DNA of 64,000 nt from Arcobacteraceae bacterium (GTDB taxonomy: Bacteria > Campylobacterota > Campylobacteria > Campylobacterales > Arcobacteraceae), in contig JAONGR010000004.1 in the NCBI GenBank assembly GCA_028375605.1, forward strand, positions 1 to 64,000. The letters are read 5' to 3'. A model generated the notes under the pieces. It was given only the letters and a program-made list of their open reading frames with translations, was not told the origin of the DNA and made no database searches. A program made the position numbers and the translations under genes. Positions 45,261 through 54,533 of the stretch are shown here, piece after piece (position 1 is the stretch's first letter; each line of letters begins with the position of its first letter).

Positions 45261-46022
45261 ATGAAAATCAAATTAAGCATACTTCTATTTTTATTAGTAA
45301 GTATGTTCAATCTAAATGCTAAAACAATAGCAAATATACCAGAAGCTTCAGGTATAGCTTATGTAGAAAAATCAAACACACTTTTTGTAGCAAATGATGA
45401 AGGCTCTATTTATGAGCTTTCAAAAAAAGGCAAAATCTTACGAAAAAAACATTTAGGAAAATATGATTTAGAAGGTATCACTTATAATTCTCAAAATGAC
45501 ACTTTACTTTTAGCAGTAGAAGGAAAAGAGTCGATTTTAGTTTTAGATAGAAAAAGTTTAGAGCTAGAAAAAACAGTAAAAATTAAAAGAAAATTTGATG
45601 GTATATCAATACTAAAGAAGTCAAAAAAAACAGGTATTGAAGCAATTGCCATTGATACAAATGGTGATATATATGTATCAAATCAATCAAAAATCACCTA
45701 CAAAAAAAAGCTAAAAGAAAACGCTTCTGTGATATTAAGAATTAACTCTTTGAATAAGAAAAAAGCCAAAATCAAAGAGGTTTTTAATCATGGATATATA
45801 GACATAGCAGGACTAACTTTTCACGATGGATATTTGTATATGACAAGTGATAAAAAAAACCTACTCATAAAATATGACATTCAAAATAACAAAACAGTTA
45901 AAAAAATAAAATTACCAAAATCAGCACAAGAGGGTATCTGTTTTGATAACAATGGATATGTTTATATAGCTGATGATAAGGGTAAAGTTTTACGATATAA
46001 AAAAGATAAACTAGGGATATAG
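45261..46022 (+). CDS. secreted beta-propeller protein of the SdiA-regulated (YjiK) family
   Basis: A 253-residue protein with a Sec signal (LSILLFLLVSMFNLNAK) followed by repeated blade-like segments such as ASGIAYVEKSNTLFVANDEGSIYEL, LEGITYNSQNDTLLLAVEG, IDIAGLTFHDGYLYMTSDKK and QEGICFDNNGYVYIADD. This repeated acidic E/DGI...LYVADD pattern is that of YjiK/SdiA-regulated propellers, probably binding calcium. It is probably periplasmic. Its role is unknown; it may be co-transcribed with tsuA 28 bases upstream. Confidence 0.8.
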   Translation: MKIKLSILLFLLVSMFNLNAKTIANIPEASGIAYVEKSNTLFVANDEGSIYELSKKGKILRKKHLGKYDLEGITYNSQNDTLLLAVEGKESILVLDRKSLELEKTVKIKRKFDGISILKKSKKTGIEAIAIDTNGDIYVSNQSKITYKKKLKENASVILRINSLNKKKAKIKEVFNHGYIDIAGLTFHDGYLYMTSDKKNLLIKYDIQNNKTVKKIKLPKSAQEGICFDNNGYVYIADDKGKVLRYKKDKLGI

Positions 46023-46039
46023 ACCTGTAGTTTATCTTT
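46002..46039. terminator. bidirectional terminator
   Basis: AAAGATAAACTA (46002-46013) and TAGTTTATCTTT (46028-46039) form perfect 12-base arms around a 14-base loop between convergent genes. Confidence 0.75.
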
Positions 46040-46805
46040 GATTTAATATTGCTTCGTTTATACTATCCCAAAGTTTGATTCTTCTTTTTAAAGCTTCTTT
46101 ACACACCTCTTTTGCTTCATCCCATTTATCTTGGTCATTTGCACATAAATCATTTATCATCTCTAAAGCCATAGGTCCATGCTCTTCACCATCAATATCT
46201 ATGTGTCTATCTAAATAATAAACTAATTTTGATAGGTCTTTATTTGGTTGTGCATTAAATTTTCTCACTATTTCTACAAACATATCAGGGATAAGGTTTT
46301 CTCGTCCAAAAGTAAAAACAGAAGCTACAAGATGAACTTTTTTGGAGTGTATCACTTCAAAAGTAAAGTCCAAAAACTTTTTGATCTCTTCATTTACCTT
46401 AACAAAGTCAAGAGAAGTTTGATAGTCATTACCTTCTTGAAGATGTGATATAAAAGAATCGATTTGAGAAGTATTGGCACCTATTTGATTCATAGCTTCT
46501 CTATACATCTCAAAGTGACTCATAGCAACACCTTGGGCATTAAAATCACTCTCTTCACATAGTACGATATCATTGATGAGTCGAGTAGAGTTTGTGTTTT
46601 TGTTTGGAGTCCAAGGTATCGATGTACAGCTTAATGAATTTTGTAAACTTTTAACTAAAGACATAAAATCCCAAACTGCAAAGATATGCATTTTCATAAA
46701 TATTTGGATATTTGGAATACTATTTATATTTTTGTATAAGTCGTGAGAGATAAGCTCTTGTCTGAGTGGTTCGAGTTCGTTTTGTATTATTTCTATTTGT
46801 GTCAT
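46032..46805 (-). CDS. DUF3050 protein, haem-oxygenase-like diiron fold
   Basis: A 257-residue soluble protein matching DUF3050: FMKMHIFAVWDFMSLVKSLQ, ALSHFEMYREAM-like SHFEMYREAMNQIG, VFTFGRENLIPDMF and HIDIDGEEHGPMALEMI. The spaced His/Glu residues (HIFAVWDF, E in EMYREA, H and E in HIDIDGEEHG) fit the helical haem-oxygenase-like oxidase/oxygenase fold that carries a dinuclear metal. The substrate is unknown. It stands alone, convergent with the propeller gene. Confidence 0.85.
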   Translation of the reverse strand: MTQIEIIQNELEPLRQELISHDLYKNINSIPNIQIFMKMHIFAVWDFMSLVKSLQNSLSCTSIPWTPNKNTNSTRLINDIVLCEESDFNAQGVAMSHFEMYREAMNQIGANTSQIDSFISHLQEGNDYQTSLDFVKVNEEIKKFLDFTFEVIHSKKVHLVASVFTFGRENLIPDMFVEIVRKFNAQPNKDLSKLVYYLDRHIDIDGEEHGPMALEMINDLCANDQDKWDEAKEVCKEALKRRIKLWDSINEAILNQR

Positions 46806-46959
46806 TTTTATCTTTTATTATTTTTTGTTTTAAAGAAAACTTCGAATTTTACATTAAAATATTTTAAAACAAATTGATTTTATTTAGTACTTTTGATATA
46901 TACAAAAAGCTTAAGAAATAACTAGTATTAGAAAAAATATTTTGATGCTGTGTACTATT

Positions 46960-47241
46960 CTATTTTTTGTTTTCTATTCTTGATAGTTTTTCTTCTACTA
47001 TCTCTAGGGCATTAGATATGTTACCTAAATATATTTTGATTTTATCATCTGTAGTATTTGCAGATAAGAGTAAATTTATGATTTGAAGTACTTGATGTTC
47101 TAAATGACTATTATCTTTATATCCCTGATCTAATTGATTATAATTATCTTCTATTCTTTGTTTCAGGTCTTTAAGCTTATTTTTAATAACTAATCCTTTA
47201 TTTTGAGATAATACATCAATGAAACTAGTAAAATTATACAT
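46960..47241 (-). CDS. small helical protein of unknown function, divergent from the XRE regulator
   Basis: A protein of about 93 residues from ATG 47241 (GTG 47247 is an alternative). It is predicted largely helical and charged (LKDLKQRIEDNYNQLDQGYKDNSHLEHQVLQIINLL ends one helix; ISNALEIVEEKLSRIE a second), with coiled-coil character. No clear Shine-Dalgarno is seen. It lies at the edge of the restriction-modification island, and the operator-like repeats at 47244-47307 could control it together with the XRE gene. I do not recognise the family. Confidence 0.5.
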   Translation of the reverse strand: MYNFTSFIDVLSQNKGLVIKNKLKDLKQRIEDNYNQLDQGYKDNSHLEHQVLQIINLLLSANTTDDKIKIYLGNISNALEIVEEKLSRIENKK

Positions 47242-47243
47242 AT

Positions 47244-47307
47244 ACACACTACTATTGTAGTTTGAATAACGATTATTACATAACTATACTTACACATTAC
47301 TATTGTG
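47244..47307. promoter_or_regulatory. repeated operator-like sites between divergent genes
   Basis: ACACACTACTATTGTA (47244-47259) and ACACATTACTATTGTG (47292-47307) are direct repeats 48 bases apart; the first contains the palindrome ACTAC-TATT-GTAGT. They flank the divergent promoters and are likely sites for the XRE protein encoded at 47317. Confidence 0.6.
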
Positions 47308-47316
47308 GGGTGAAAT

Positions 47317-47571
47317 ATGAATAAAAAAATAAATAATTTAACCGCAGAATCATTGCATAAATTAATTGGTGCAAATGTCGCAAGACTTAGAAAAAAAGCC
47401 AATTTAAGTCAATTGGCATTGTCTATAGAGATGGGTCACAAATCACCTAGTCTTATTAGTTCTGCCGAAATATATACAAATAAAAGACACTTTAATATTG
47501 TTCAACTCCAAACTATTGCCAAAATACTTGATGTAGAGATATGTGATTTTTTTAGTACTGAAAATAGTTAA
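47317..47571 (+). CDS. XRE-family regulator, likely controller of the type I R-M island
   Basis: An 84-residue helix-turn-helix protein: NVARLRKKANLSQLALSIEMGHKSPSLISSAEIYTNKRHF then IVQLQTIAKILDVEICDFF is the lambda-repressor/controller-protein layout. It ends 94 bases before hsdM. Small XRE proteins upstream of restriction genes (C proteins) delay restriction until methylation is complete; that role is inferred here from size, position and the adjacent repeated operator. Regulation of the divergent unknown gene is also possible. Confidence 0.85.
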   Translation: MNKKINNLTAESLHKLIGANVARLRKKANLSQLALSIEMGHKSPSLISSAEIYTNKRHFNIVQLQTIAKILDVEICDFFSTENS

Positions 47572-47664
47572 TTCATTTTGTATATTTTATCTTCTTCTTT
47601 TTCTAACACACACCTAACCAATACTTCGCTATTATAAATATATAAATAATAACAGGACTTTATA

Positions 47665-49251
47665 TTGAGTGATGAACAAAAAAGAATATTAGAAGAAAAA
47701 CTTTGGGCTATAGCCAATATCCTTCGAGGGAAGATGACGGCTGATGACTATAAGGATTATATTTTAGGCTTTATTTTTTATAAGTATCTTTCTGAAAAAA
47801 TAGAGCTTTTTATCAATAGTCAGCTTTTAAGTGCAGATGATTTTAATTTTGCTGATATAGATGAGTCTATAGAAGATTATGAAGAGTTACTTAATGATTT
47901 ACAAAAAGATACTATAGAAGAACTTGGATATTTTTTAAAACCAAATGAACTTTTTTCATATATTGCAAAAAAAGGTAACAACGAATCAAAAGAAGAATCA
48001 AATTTTATCTTGGATGATTTAGAAGCTATTTTAAAAAATATAGAGTCTTCTACTATGGGTACAGATTCACAAGATGACTATGAAAATCTTTTTGAAGATT
48101 TAGACCTTAGTTCTTCAAAACTTGGTAAAAATGAGAAACAAAAAAATGAACTTATCTCAAAAGTTCTAGCAAAACTTGACGAAATAGATTTTAAACTACA
48201 CGATACAAATTCAGATATTTTGGGTGATGCGTATGAGTACCTAATAGCAAAATTTGCAAGTGGAGCAGGAAAAACAGCAGGGGAGTTTTATACTCCTCAA
48301 GAGGTTTCTACACTTTTAGCAAAAATAGTGACAAGTAAAAGAAAAAGTATAAGTACTATTTATGACCCTACTTGTGGGTCTGGCTCACTTTTACTTAGAG
48401 TTGCAAAAGCTTTACCAAAAGATCAGCATCCTAAATTTTATGGGCAAGAACTCACAAGAACTACTTACAATCTTGCTCGTATGAATATGATACTTCATGG
48501 TGTCCATTATCGTGATTTTGATATAAAAAATGAAGATACTTTAGAATATCCTCAACATAAAGAGATGCAGTTTGAGGCTATAGTTGCAAGTCCTCCTTTT
48601 TCTGCTCATTGGTCAGCAAGAGAATTGTTTTTAAGTGATGATAGATTTTCTCACTATAGTAAACTAGCACCTAAAACAAAAGCAGACTTTGCTTTTGTGC
48701 AACACATGATACATCATCTAAAAGATAATGGAACTATGTCGGTTGTACTTCCTCACGGTGTTCTTTTTAGAGGAGCAGCAGAGGGGCATATACGAAAATA
48801 TATGATAGAAGATAGAAACTATATCGATGCAGTCATCGGACTACCTGCAAATATCTTTTTTGGTACTTCTATACCTACATGTATTTTGGTACTTAAAAAA
48901 TGTAGAGAAAATCCAAATGATATACTTTTTATAGATGCAAGTGGCGAAGAAAACTATGAAAAGGTAAAAACTCAAAATAAACTAAGAGATAAAGATATAA
49001 AAAATATCATAGATACTTATAAGAATAGAAAAGAGATAGAAAAGTATTCTTATAAAGCACCGTTAGAAGAGATAAAAGAAAACGACTATAACTTAAACAT
49101 CCCACGATATGTAGATACTTTTGAAGAGGAAGAGATCATAGATATAGATGAAGTTTCTAGTGAACTAAAAGCTTTAGAAAAAGATATGAAAAGTACAGAT
49201 AAAAGTATAAAAAGTTTTTGTGACGAGCTAAATATAGCTACACCATTTTAG
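47665..49251 (+). CDS. hsdM: type I restriction-modification methyltransferase HsdM
   Basis: A 528-residue N6-adenine methyltransferase starting at TTG 47665 (SDEQKRILEEKLWAIANILRGKMTADDYKDYILGFIFYK is the N-terminal helical domain). AdoMet motif I is PTCGSGSLLLR and the catalytic motif IV is SPPF within VASPPFSAHW, the NPPF class. EFYTPQEVSTLLAKI precedes motif I. It looks intact, whereas the S and R genes are each interrupted by a stop codon, so an orphan methyltransferase with no specificity subunit would be inactive. Confidence 0.95.
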   Translation: MSDEQKRILEEKLWAIANILRGKMTADDYKDYILGFIFYKYLSEKIELFINSQLLSADDFNFADIDESIEDYEELLNDLQKDTIEELGYFLKPNELFSYIAKKGNNESKEESNFILDDLEAILKNIESSTMGTDSQDDYENLFEDLDLSSSKLGKNEKQKNELISKVLAKLDEIDFKLHDTNSDILGDAYEYLIAKFASGAGKTAGEFYTPQEVSTLLAKIVTSKRKSISTIYDPTCGSGSLLLRVAKALPKDQHPKFYGQELTRTTYNLARMNMILHGVHYRDFDIKNEDTLEYPQHKEMQFEAIVASPPFSAHWSARELFLSDDRFSHYSKLAPKTKADFAFVQHMIHHLKDNGTMSVVLPHGVLFRGAAEGHIRKYMIEDRNYIDAVIGLPANIFFGTSIPTCILVLKKCRENPNDILFIDASGEENYEKVKTQNKLRDKDIKNIIDTYKNRKEIEKYSYKAPLEEIKENDYNLNIPRYVDTFEEEEIIDIDEVSSELKALEKDMKSTDKSIKSFCDELNIATPF

Positions 49252-49260
49252 GCTGATCTG

Positions 49261-49650
49261 ATGAAAAAATTTAATGAATGGAATGAAGTTAAAAAACAGA
49301 TTGACCAAAGAAAAGAAATTATAAAATTCAAAGAGCGAGATATATATTGGATAAGTATAGGTGAAAATGTTGGCTTTGAACAAAATGGAAAAGGTAAAGA
49401 GTTTGCAAGACCTGTTTTAATAATCAAAAAACTAAATAAACAACTCTTTTTTGGTATACCTCTTTCTAGTACGATCAGAGAAGGTAGTTATTTTTATACA
49501 TTTGCGTTTACAGAAAGTCAAAAAAGTTCTGCTCTTTTGGTTCAAGCAAAGGTATTTGATATAAAAAGAGCAAATCAAAAACTAGGTATGATAAATCAAG
49601 ATGATTTTAAAAATATAAAAGAAAAATTAGGAAATTTGTTTGATTTGTAG
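49261..49650 (+). CDS. PemK/MazF-like toxin without an antitoxin gene
   Basis: A 129-residue protein whose central part FKERDIYWISIGENVGFEQNGKGKEFARPVLIIKK, then LFFGIPLSSTIREGSYFYTF, matches the PemK/MazF endoribonuclease fold (the R in ARPV and the S/T in PLSST are family features). It has an extra N-terminal helix of about 25 residues. It lies 9 bases after hsdM and before hsdS, without a MazE/PemI gene, so either it is not toxic, or an R-M or chromosomal partner restrains it. Confidence 0.8.
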   Translation: MKKFNEWNEVKKQIDQRKEIIKFKERDIYWISIGENVGFEQNGKGKEFARPVLIIKKLNKQLFFGIPLSSTIREGSYFYTFAFTESQKSSALLVQAKVFDIKRANQKLGMINQDDFKNIKEKLGNLFDL

Positions 49651-49658
49651 TATTTTAT

Positions 49659-49679
49659 CCCTCTTGCAAAACAAGAGGG
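49659..49679. repeat. strong hairpin between the PemK-like gene and hsdS
   Basis: CCCTCTTG and CAAGAGGG are perfect 8-base arms around CAAAA, GC-rich for the region, in the 93-base gap. No T run follows on the plus strand, so it may be a processing or stability element or a repeat remnant. Confidence 0.5.
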
Positions 49680-49743
49680 CAGTCCCGAAGGAAATTGTAA
49701 GTGTATTATATAATAATACTTGTGACTTGTCAAGGTTGAAAAT

Positions 49744-51006
49744 ATGAGTAATATACCAACACTTAGATTTAAAGAGTTTAGTGAAGATTGGGAAGAAAAA
49801 ACTTTAAAAAGTATTTCAGAACTAATATCTTATGGGTTAACAGTTAGACCTGAATATATAAAAAGTGGTATACCGTTAATATCTGCGAGAGAATTAAAAG
49901 GTGGTAAAATAAATTATGATATGGCACCAAAGATTTCTGAAAACTCCTATAATATTTTATCCTCAAAAGCCAAAGCCTATAAAGGTGATATATTTTTAAC
50001 AAAAACTGGAACAATTGGCTTAAGTGCGTATGTTGATGTTGATTTTCCAATTGCTATTACTCAGAATATATCAGTAATTAGAGTGGATGAGAAATTATAT
50101 AACCATCAATTTATATTACAAATATTTAAAACAAAACGATTTAATAAACATATTATGCAAAAAGTAAATCAATCAACTATTATGGATTTACAATTACAAG
50201 ATATTAGAAAGTCATTAATCTATTTACCACAAAAAAAAGAATAAGAAAAAATAGCTTCATTTTTAACTCAAGTTGATACCAAAATAGAGCAACTCACAAA
50301 AAAAGAAAAGCTACTTACTACATATAAAAAAGGTGTGATGCAAAAGATATTTTCTCAGGAGATTAGATTTTCCCCCAAGGGGATTTCTTCACAAGCTCAG
50401 GGCGAGGCTGATGAAGGTAGTGAGTTTTGTGATTGGGAAGAGAAGAAGTTAAAACATTTAATTCGAGAAAAAATCAATAATGGAGAAACAATATTAAAAG
50501 AAGAATTTAAAATTAATGGTCATATTAAAATAGTTCAGTTAAATGATTTATTTTCTTCTAATTTAACATTAAATACTCAAAAATTAGAAAGAATATCAAA
50601 AAATAAAAAAATAAAGTTACTTTTACTAAATGATGTAATAATTAACCGTGTGTCAATTAAACCATCTGGTGTAGGAAAAGCAATTGTAATCAATTCTATA
50701 TCTGATAATGAATTAATTACATTTGAATCGAATATGTTTTGTATTAGATTTAAACATAATGTAAATGAATTATATTTTGTTTATTATTCAAATACACAAA
50801 ATTATTTAAAACAAAAATTAGCTTTAGCTAAAGTTACAAATCAAGCAAGCTTAAGTCAATCAGATATTAATTTTATAAATGTACCTCTCCCTTGCATAGA
50901 GGAACAAACAAAAATAGCAAACTTTTTATCTTCAATTGATGAAAAAATAGAACAAATTCAAAAACAATTAGAACAAACAAAAGAGTTTAAAAAAGCACTA
51001 TTGTAA
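49744..51006 (+). pseudogene. hsdS: type I R-M specificity subunit HsdS, split by an in-frame TAA
   Basis: The full frame encodes 420 residues with two target-recognition domains, each followed by the conserved helix (EKIASFLTQVDTKIEQL; EEQTKIANFLSSIDEKIEQIQKQL). Codon 167 (50242-50244) is TAA where the family has CAA (Gln in EQEKIASFL). The downstream part stays in frame to 51006, so one C-to-T change explains it. As written, a 166-residue half subunit and possibly a 223-residue one from ATG 50335 are made. In the central spacer (about 50370-50415) a GC-rich in-frame insertion encodes SPKGISSQAQGEADEG. Confidence 0.9.
50370..50416 (+). repeat. REP-like palindromic insertion inside hsdS
   Basis: CCCCCAAGGGG followed by CACAAGCTCAGGGCGAGG and TGATGAAGG stands out as GC-rich inside an AT-rich gene. 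It resembles the widespread bacterial palindromic sequence CTTCGACAAGCTCAGGGCGA (from memory). It is read in frame as about 15 extra residues between the two halves of HsdS. Confidence 0.55.
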
Positions 51007-51039
51007 CAGATGTTTGTATAAAAATAAAAAAGAGTAAAT

Positions 51040-53901
51040 ATGGCTAAAGAATTAGAAAACGAACTAGAAAATAAATTTATCAAACAACTCGATGGTTTAG
51101 GATATAAGTATGTACCTATTAAAAATGAAGATGATTTACTCATAAATTTAAAAGCTCAACTAGAAAGACATAATAATATATCATTATCTAAAGATGAGTT
51201 TAAAAAAGTGTTAAATCATCTAAACGATGGTGGTATAGTAAAAAGAGCACAAATTTTAAGAGACTGGTTTGCTCTAAAAAGAGATGATGGTACTACAAAA
51301 AGAATACGATTTTTTAATATGGACAAATGGTGTGAAAATGAATACCAAGTAACTAACCAAGTCACAATAGAAGGAAACTATACAAATAGATACGATGTAA
51401 CTATTTTGATAAATGGTTTACCACTAGTACAGATTGAACTCAAAAGAAGTGGTGTAGCACTTAAAGAAGCTTTTCAACAAATCAACAGATACCAAAAAGA
51501 TAGTTTTTGGGCTAGTCATGGACTTTTTCAATATGTGCAGTTATTTGTCATAAGTAATAGTGTAAATACAAAGTATTTTGCAAATGATCCAGACCAAACA
51601 TTTAAACAAACATTTTTTTGGACAGATGAAAAGAACAATTCTATTTCTGATTTAAAAGATTTTACAAAAGAGTTTTTAGACCCTTGTCATTTATCTACTA
51701 TGATAGGTCAATATATAGTTATAAATGAAACCAATAAAAACCTTATGATTTTAAGACCTTATCAGTACTATGCAGTTGAAAATATTGTTAGTCAAGTAAA
51801 TGATTCAGTAGATGGTGGGTATATCTAGCATACTACTGGAAGTGGTAAAACACTTACATCATTTAAAACTTCGCAAATCATAAAAGAAAACCCAGAGGTA
51901 AAAAAAGTACTTTTTGTAGTTGATAGAAAAGATTTGGATTATCAAACGGCTATAGAGTTTAACAGTTTTAAAAAAGGAAGCGTGGATAGTACTGAAAATA
52001 CGAAGATGTTAATCAAGCAGTTAAATTCAAATACTGAAGAGACAAAACTCATCGTTACAACTATCCAAAAACTTAACAATGCAATATCAAAAGAGAAGTT
52101 TAAAGAACAGATACAAAACCTACAAAAAGAAAAGGTAGTATTTATTTTTGATGAGTGCCACCGAAGCCAGTTTGGCGAAACTCATGATAAAATAAAAGAT
52201 TTTTTTCAAAACAATCAAATGTTTGGATTTACAGGAACTCCTATCTTTGAAGAAAATGCAGTCACAAACTCTAAAGGAAAAAGAACAACAAAAGATTTGT
52301 TTGGTAAGAGACTCCATACTTATGTGATTAAAGATGCTATAAAAGACGAAAATGTATTGAAGTTTTCTGTTGAATATATCGGTAAATATACTCAAAAAGA
52401 AAACTCTAAAACAAAAGTAGATATTGATGTATCTAGTTTAGATAAAAAAGAACTCATGGAATCAGATGATAGAATAGAAAAGATTACAAACTATATCATA
52501 GGTGTACATGGACGAAAAACACATCAAAGAAATTTTACAGCGATGTTTTGTGTGAGTAGTGTAGAGGGTGCTATAAAGTACTATGAACTATTTAAACATA
52601 AAAAAGAAAATCAAGAACATAACTTAAATATTGCGACAATTTTTTCGTATGGACAAAATGAAGAAACAAAAGAAGAAAACGATGGAGTAATCCCTGAGGA
52701 AAAACTTGAAATCAATGAATCTCAAATAAACTATACTTACAAGTCAAAATTAGAATCTTTTATCGAAGATTTTAATATGCAGTTTGAAACAAATCACTCT
52801 TTAAAAGATACTCAAAGTTATTATACATATTATAATGATATAGCAAAAAAAGTAAAAGAGAAAAAGGTAGATATACTTATCGTTGTAAATATGTTTTTAA
52901 CTGGATTTGATAGTAAAAAACTCAATACTTTTTATGTAGATAAAAACTTACAATACCATGGACTTATACAAGCTTTTTCAAGAACAAATAGAATAGATAC
53001 AGAGCAAAAATCACAAGGGAATATAGTCTGTTTTAGAAATTTAAAGTCTAAAACAGATGAAGCAATAGCACTTTTTAATGATGAAGATGCAAATGAAACA
53101 GTAAAAATGCAAGATGTATTTTTGGATACCTATGAAGAATATCTTGTAACATTTAAAGATGCCTTAGGGGTATTAAAAGATATAACTCCAACAGTTTCAA
53201 GTGTAGATACTCTTCAAGATGAAAAAGAAGAACTCAAATTTATCAAAGCATTTAGAGAGATACTGCGACTAAAAAATACAATGTCCAATTTTTCTGACTT
53301 TTCATGGGAAGATTTAGGAATGGAAGAACAAGAGTTTGAGGACTATATCGGTAAATATCTCGATTTAAAAGATAAAGTAAAAAGAAACCAAGATAGTGAA
53401 AAAGAATCTATTTTAGATGAGGTAGATTTTGAACTCGAACTTTTACATAAAGATGAAATAAATGTAGCGTATATTTTAGAACTTTTAGCAAAAATGCGAA
53501 ATGGTAAAAAAGAAGATTATCATAAACAAAAAGAAGCTGTTATAAAAATGATGCTTGGGGAGTCAAAACTAAGAAGTAAAAAAGAACTTATAGAAAGATT
53601 TATAGATGAAAACCTAATGAGTCTTGGTGAAGATGATAATATTGGTCAAGAGTTCGTTTTTTACTGGGATAAAGAAAAACAAAAAGCATCTGACACATTA
53701 TGTGAGAATGAGAGTCTAAATAAAGAAGGATTTACTAAACTTATAGAAACTTATCTTTATAAAAAAGATGCTCCAAGAAGTACAGAGATAATAAATCTAC
53801 TAGAAAAGAAACCATCTTATCGTGAAAGAAAAACAATCGTTGAAAGACTCAAAAATAAAATAAATGATTTTATCGAGATATTTATAGATGGTGTGAGTTA
53901 G
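51040..53901 (+). pseudogene. hsdR: type I R-M endonuclease/translocase HsdR, interrupted by one in-frame TAG
   Basis: The whole frame is 953 codons. Codon 263 (51826-51828) is TAG where the family has TGG: the sequence reads GGYI-stop-HTTGSGKT, and GGYIWHTTGSGKT is the expected helicase motif I. The nuclease part before it has EIELKRSG-like QIELKRSGVAL, and after it come DECHRSQFG (DEAD-box), FTGTPIF and QAFSRTNRID. A second start at ATG 51934 would give a protein without Walker A. Together with the hsdS stop, restriction should be lost. A single G-to-A change explains it. Confidence 0.92.
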
Positions 53902-53908
53902 AAAATAA

Positions 53909-54446
53909 ATGGAAAATCAAAATATCTTAATCTATCAAAATGAATCAGGAAATATTAAAGTAGATGTAAAATTTGAAAATGAATCTATTTGGCTTAGTCA
54001 AAAACAACTTGCCATTGTTTTTGGGAAGAGTGTAAAAACTATCAATGAACACATTCAAAATATTTTTAAAGAAGAAGAGTTAGAGGAGAATACAGTTATC
54101 CGGAATTACCGGATAACTGCGAGTGATGATAAAAACTATAATGTGTTACATTACAATCTTGATATGATAATAGCTTTAGGTTTTAGAGTTCGTTCATCTA
54201 CTGGTACAAAGTTTCGTATCTGGGCAAATACAAAACTCAATGTATATGAAAGATTGGATAAGTAGACTTGATACAATACTTTCTATGAATGGAAGAGAAC
54301 TTTTAAATAATGCAGGAAAAATCAGTCATCAAATAGCAAAAGAAAAAAGTGAATTAGAATACCAAAAATTTAAAGAGGAAAGAAAAGAACATCAAAAATA
54401 TCAAAATCTAAAAGAACTAGAAGATGATATTAATCGTTTAAAATAA
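53909..54446 (+). pseudogene. RhuM-family gene with an internal deletion and frameshift
   Basis: The first frame (53909-54265, 118 residues) has the RhuM/virulence-associated N-terminus (WLSQKQLAIVFGKSVKTINEHIQNIF, VIRNYRITASDDKNYN, YNLDMIIALGFRVRS). It ends at 54265. The overlapping second frame (54240-54446) encodes the family's C-terminal helix MKDWISRLDTILSMNGRELLNNAGKISHQIAKEK. A full-length member is about 330 residues, so around 150 residues from the middle are missing and the two halves are in different frames (deletion scar near 54225-54245). A perfect inverted repeat lies at 54093-54119. Confidence 0.8.
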
Positions 54447-54533
54447 GATTAAAATCATAATAGACATATATAAACTTTTACAGTAGAATAAATAGATAAA
54501 AAACAAAAAATTTTTGTCTAGAAAAGAGAACTT

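Noticed and set aside
50221-50240. Run of eight A's in hsdS as a phase-variation tract
   Set aside because: The frame on both sides of the stop codon is the same, so slippage is not needed to explain the break and would disrupt it further.
49744-50244. hsdS half as an intact half-size specificity subunit
   Set aside because: The frame continues after a single stop codon at the spot where CAA (Gln) is conserved, so a nonsense change is simpler.
51934-53901. Separate helicase gene starting at ATG 51934
   Set aside because: It is in frame with the upstream nuclease part and lacks Walker A, which lies between the stop at 51826 and this ATG; it is the rest of hsdR.
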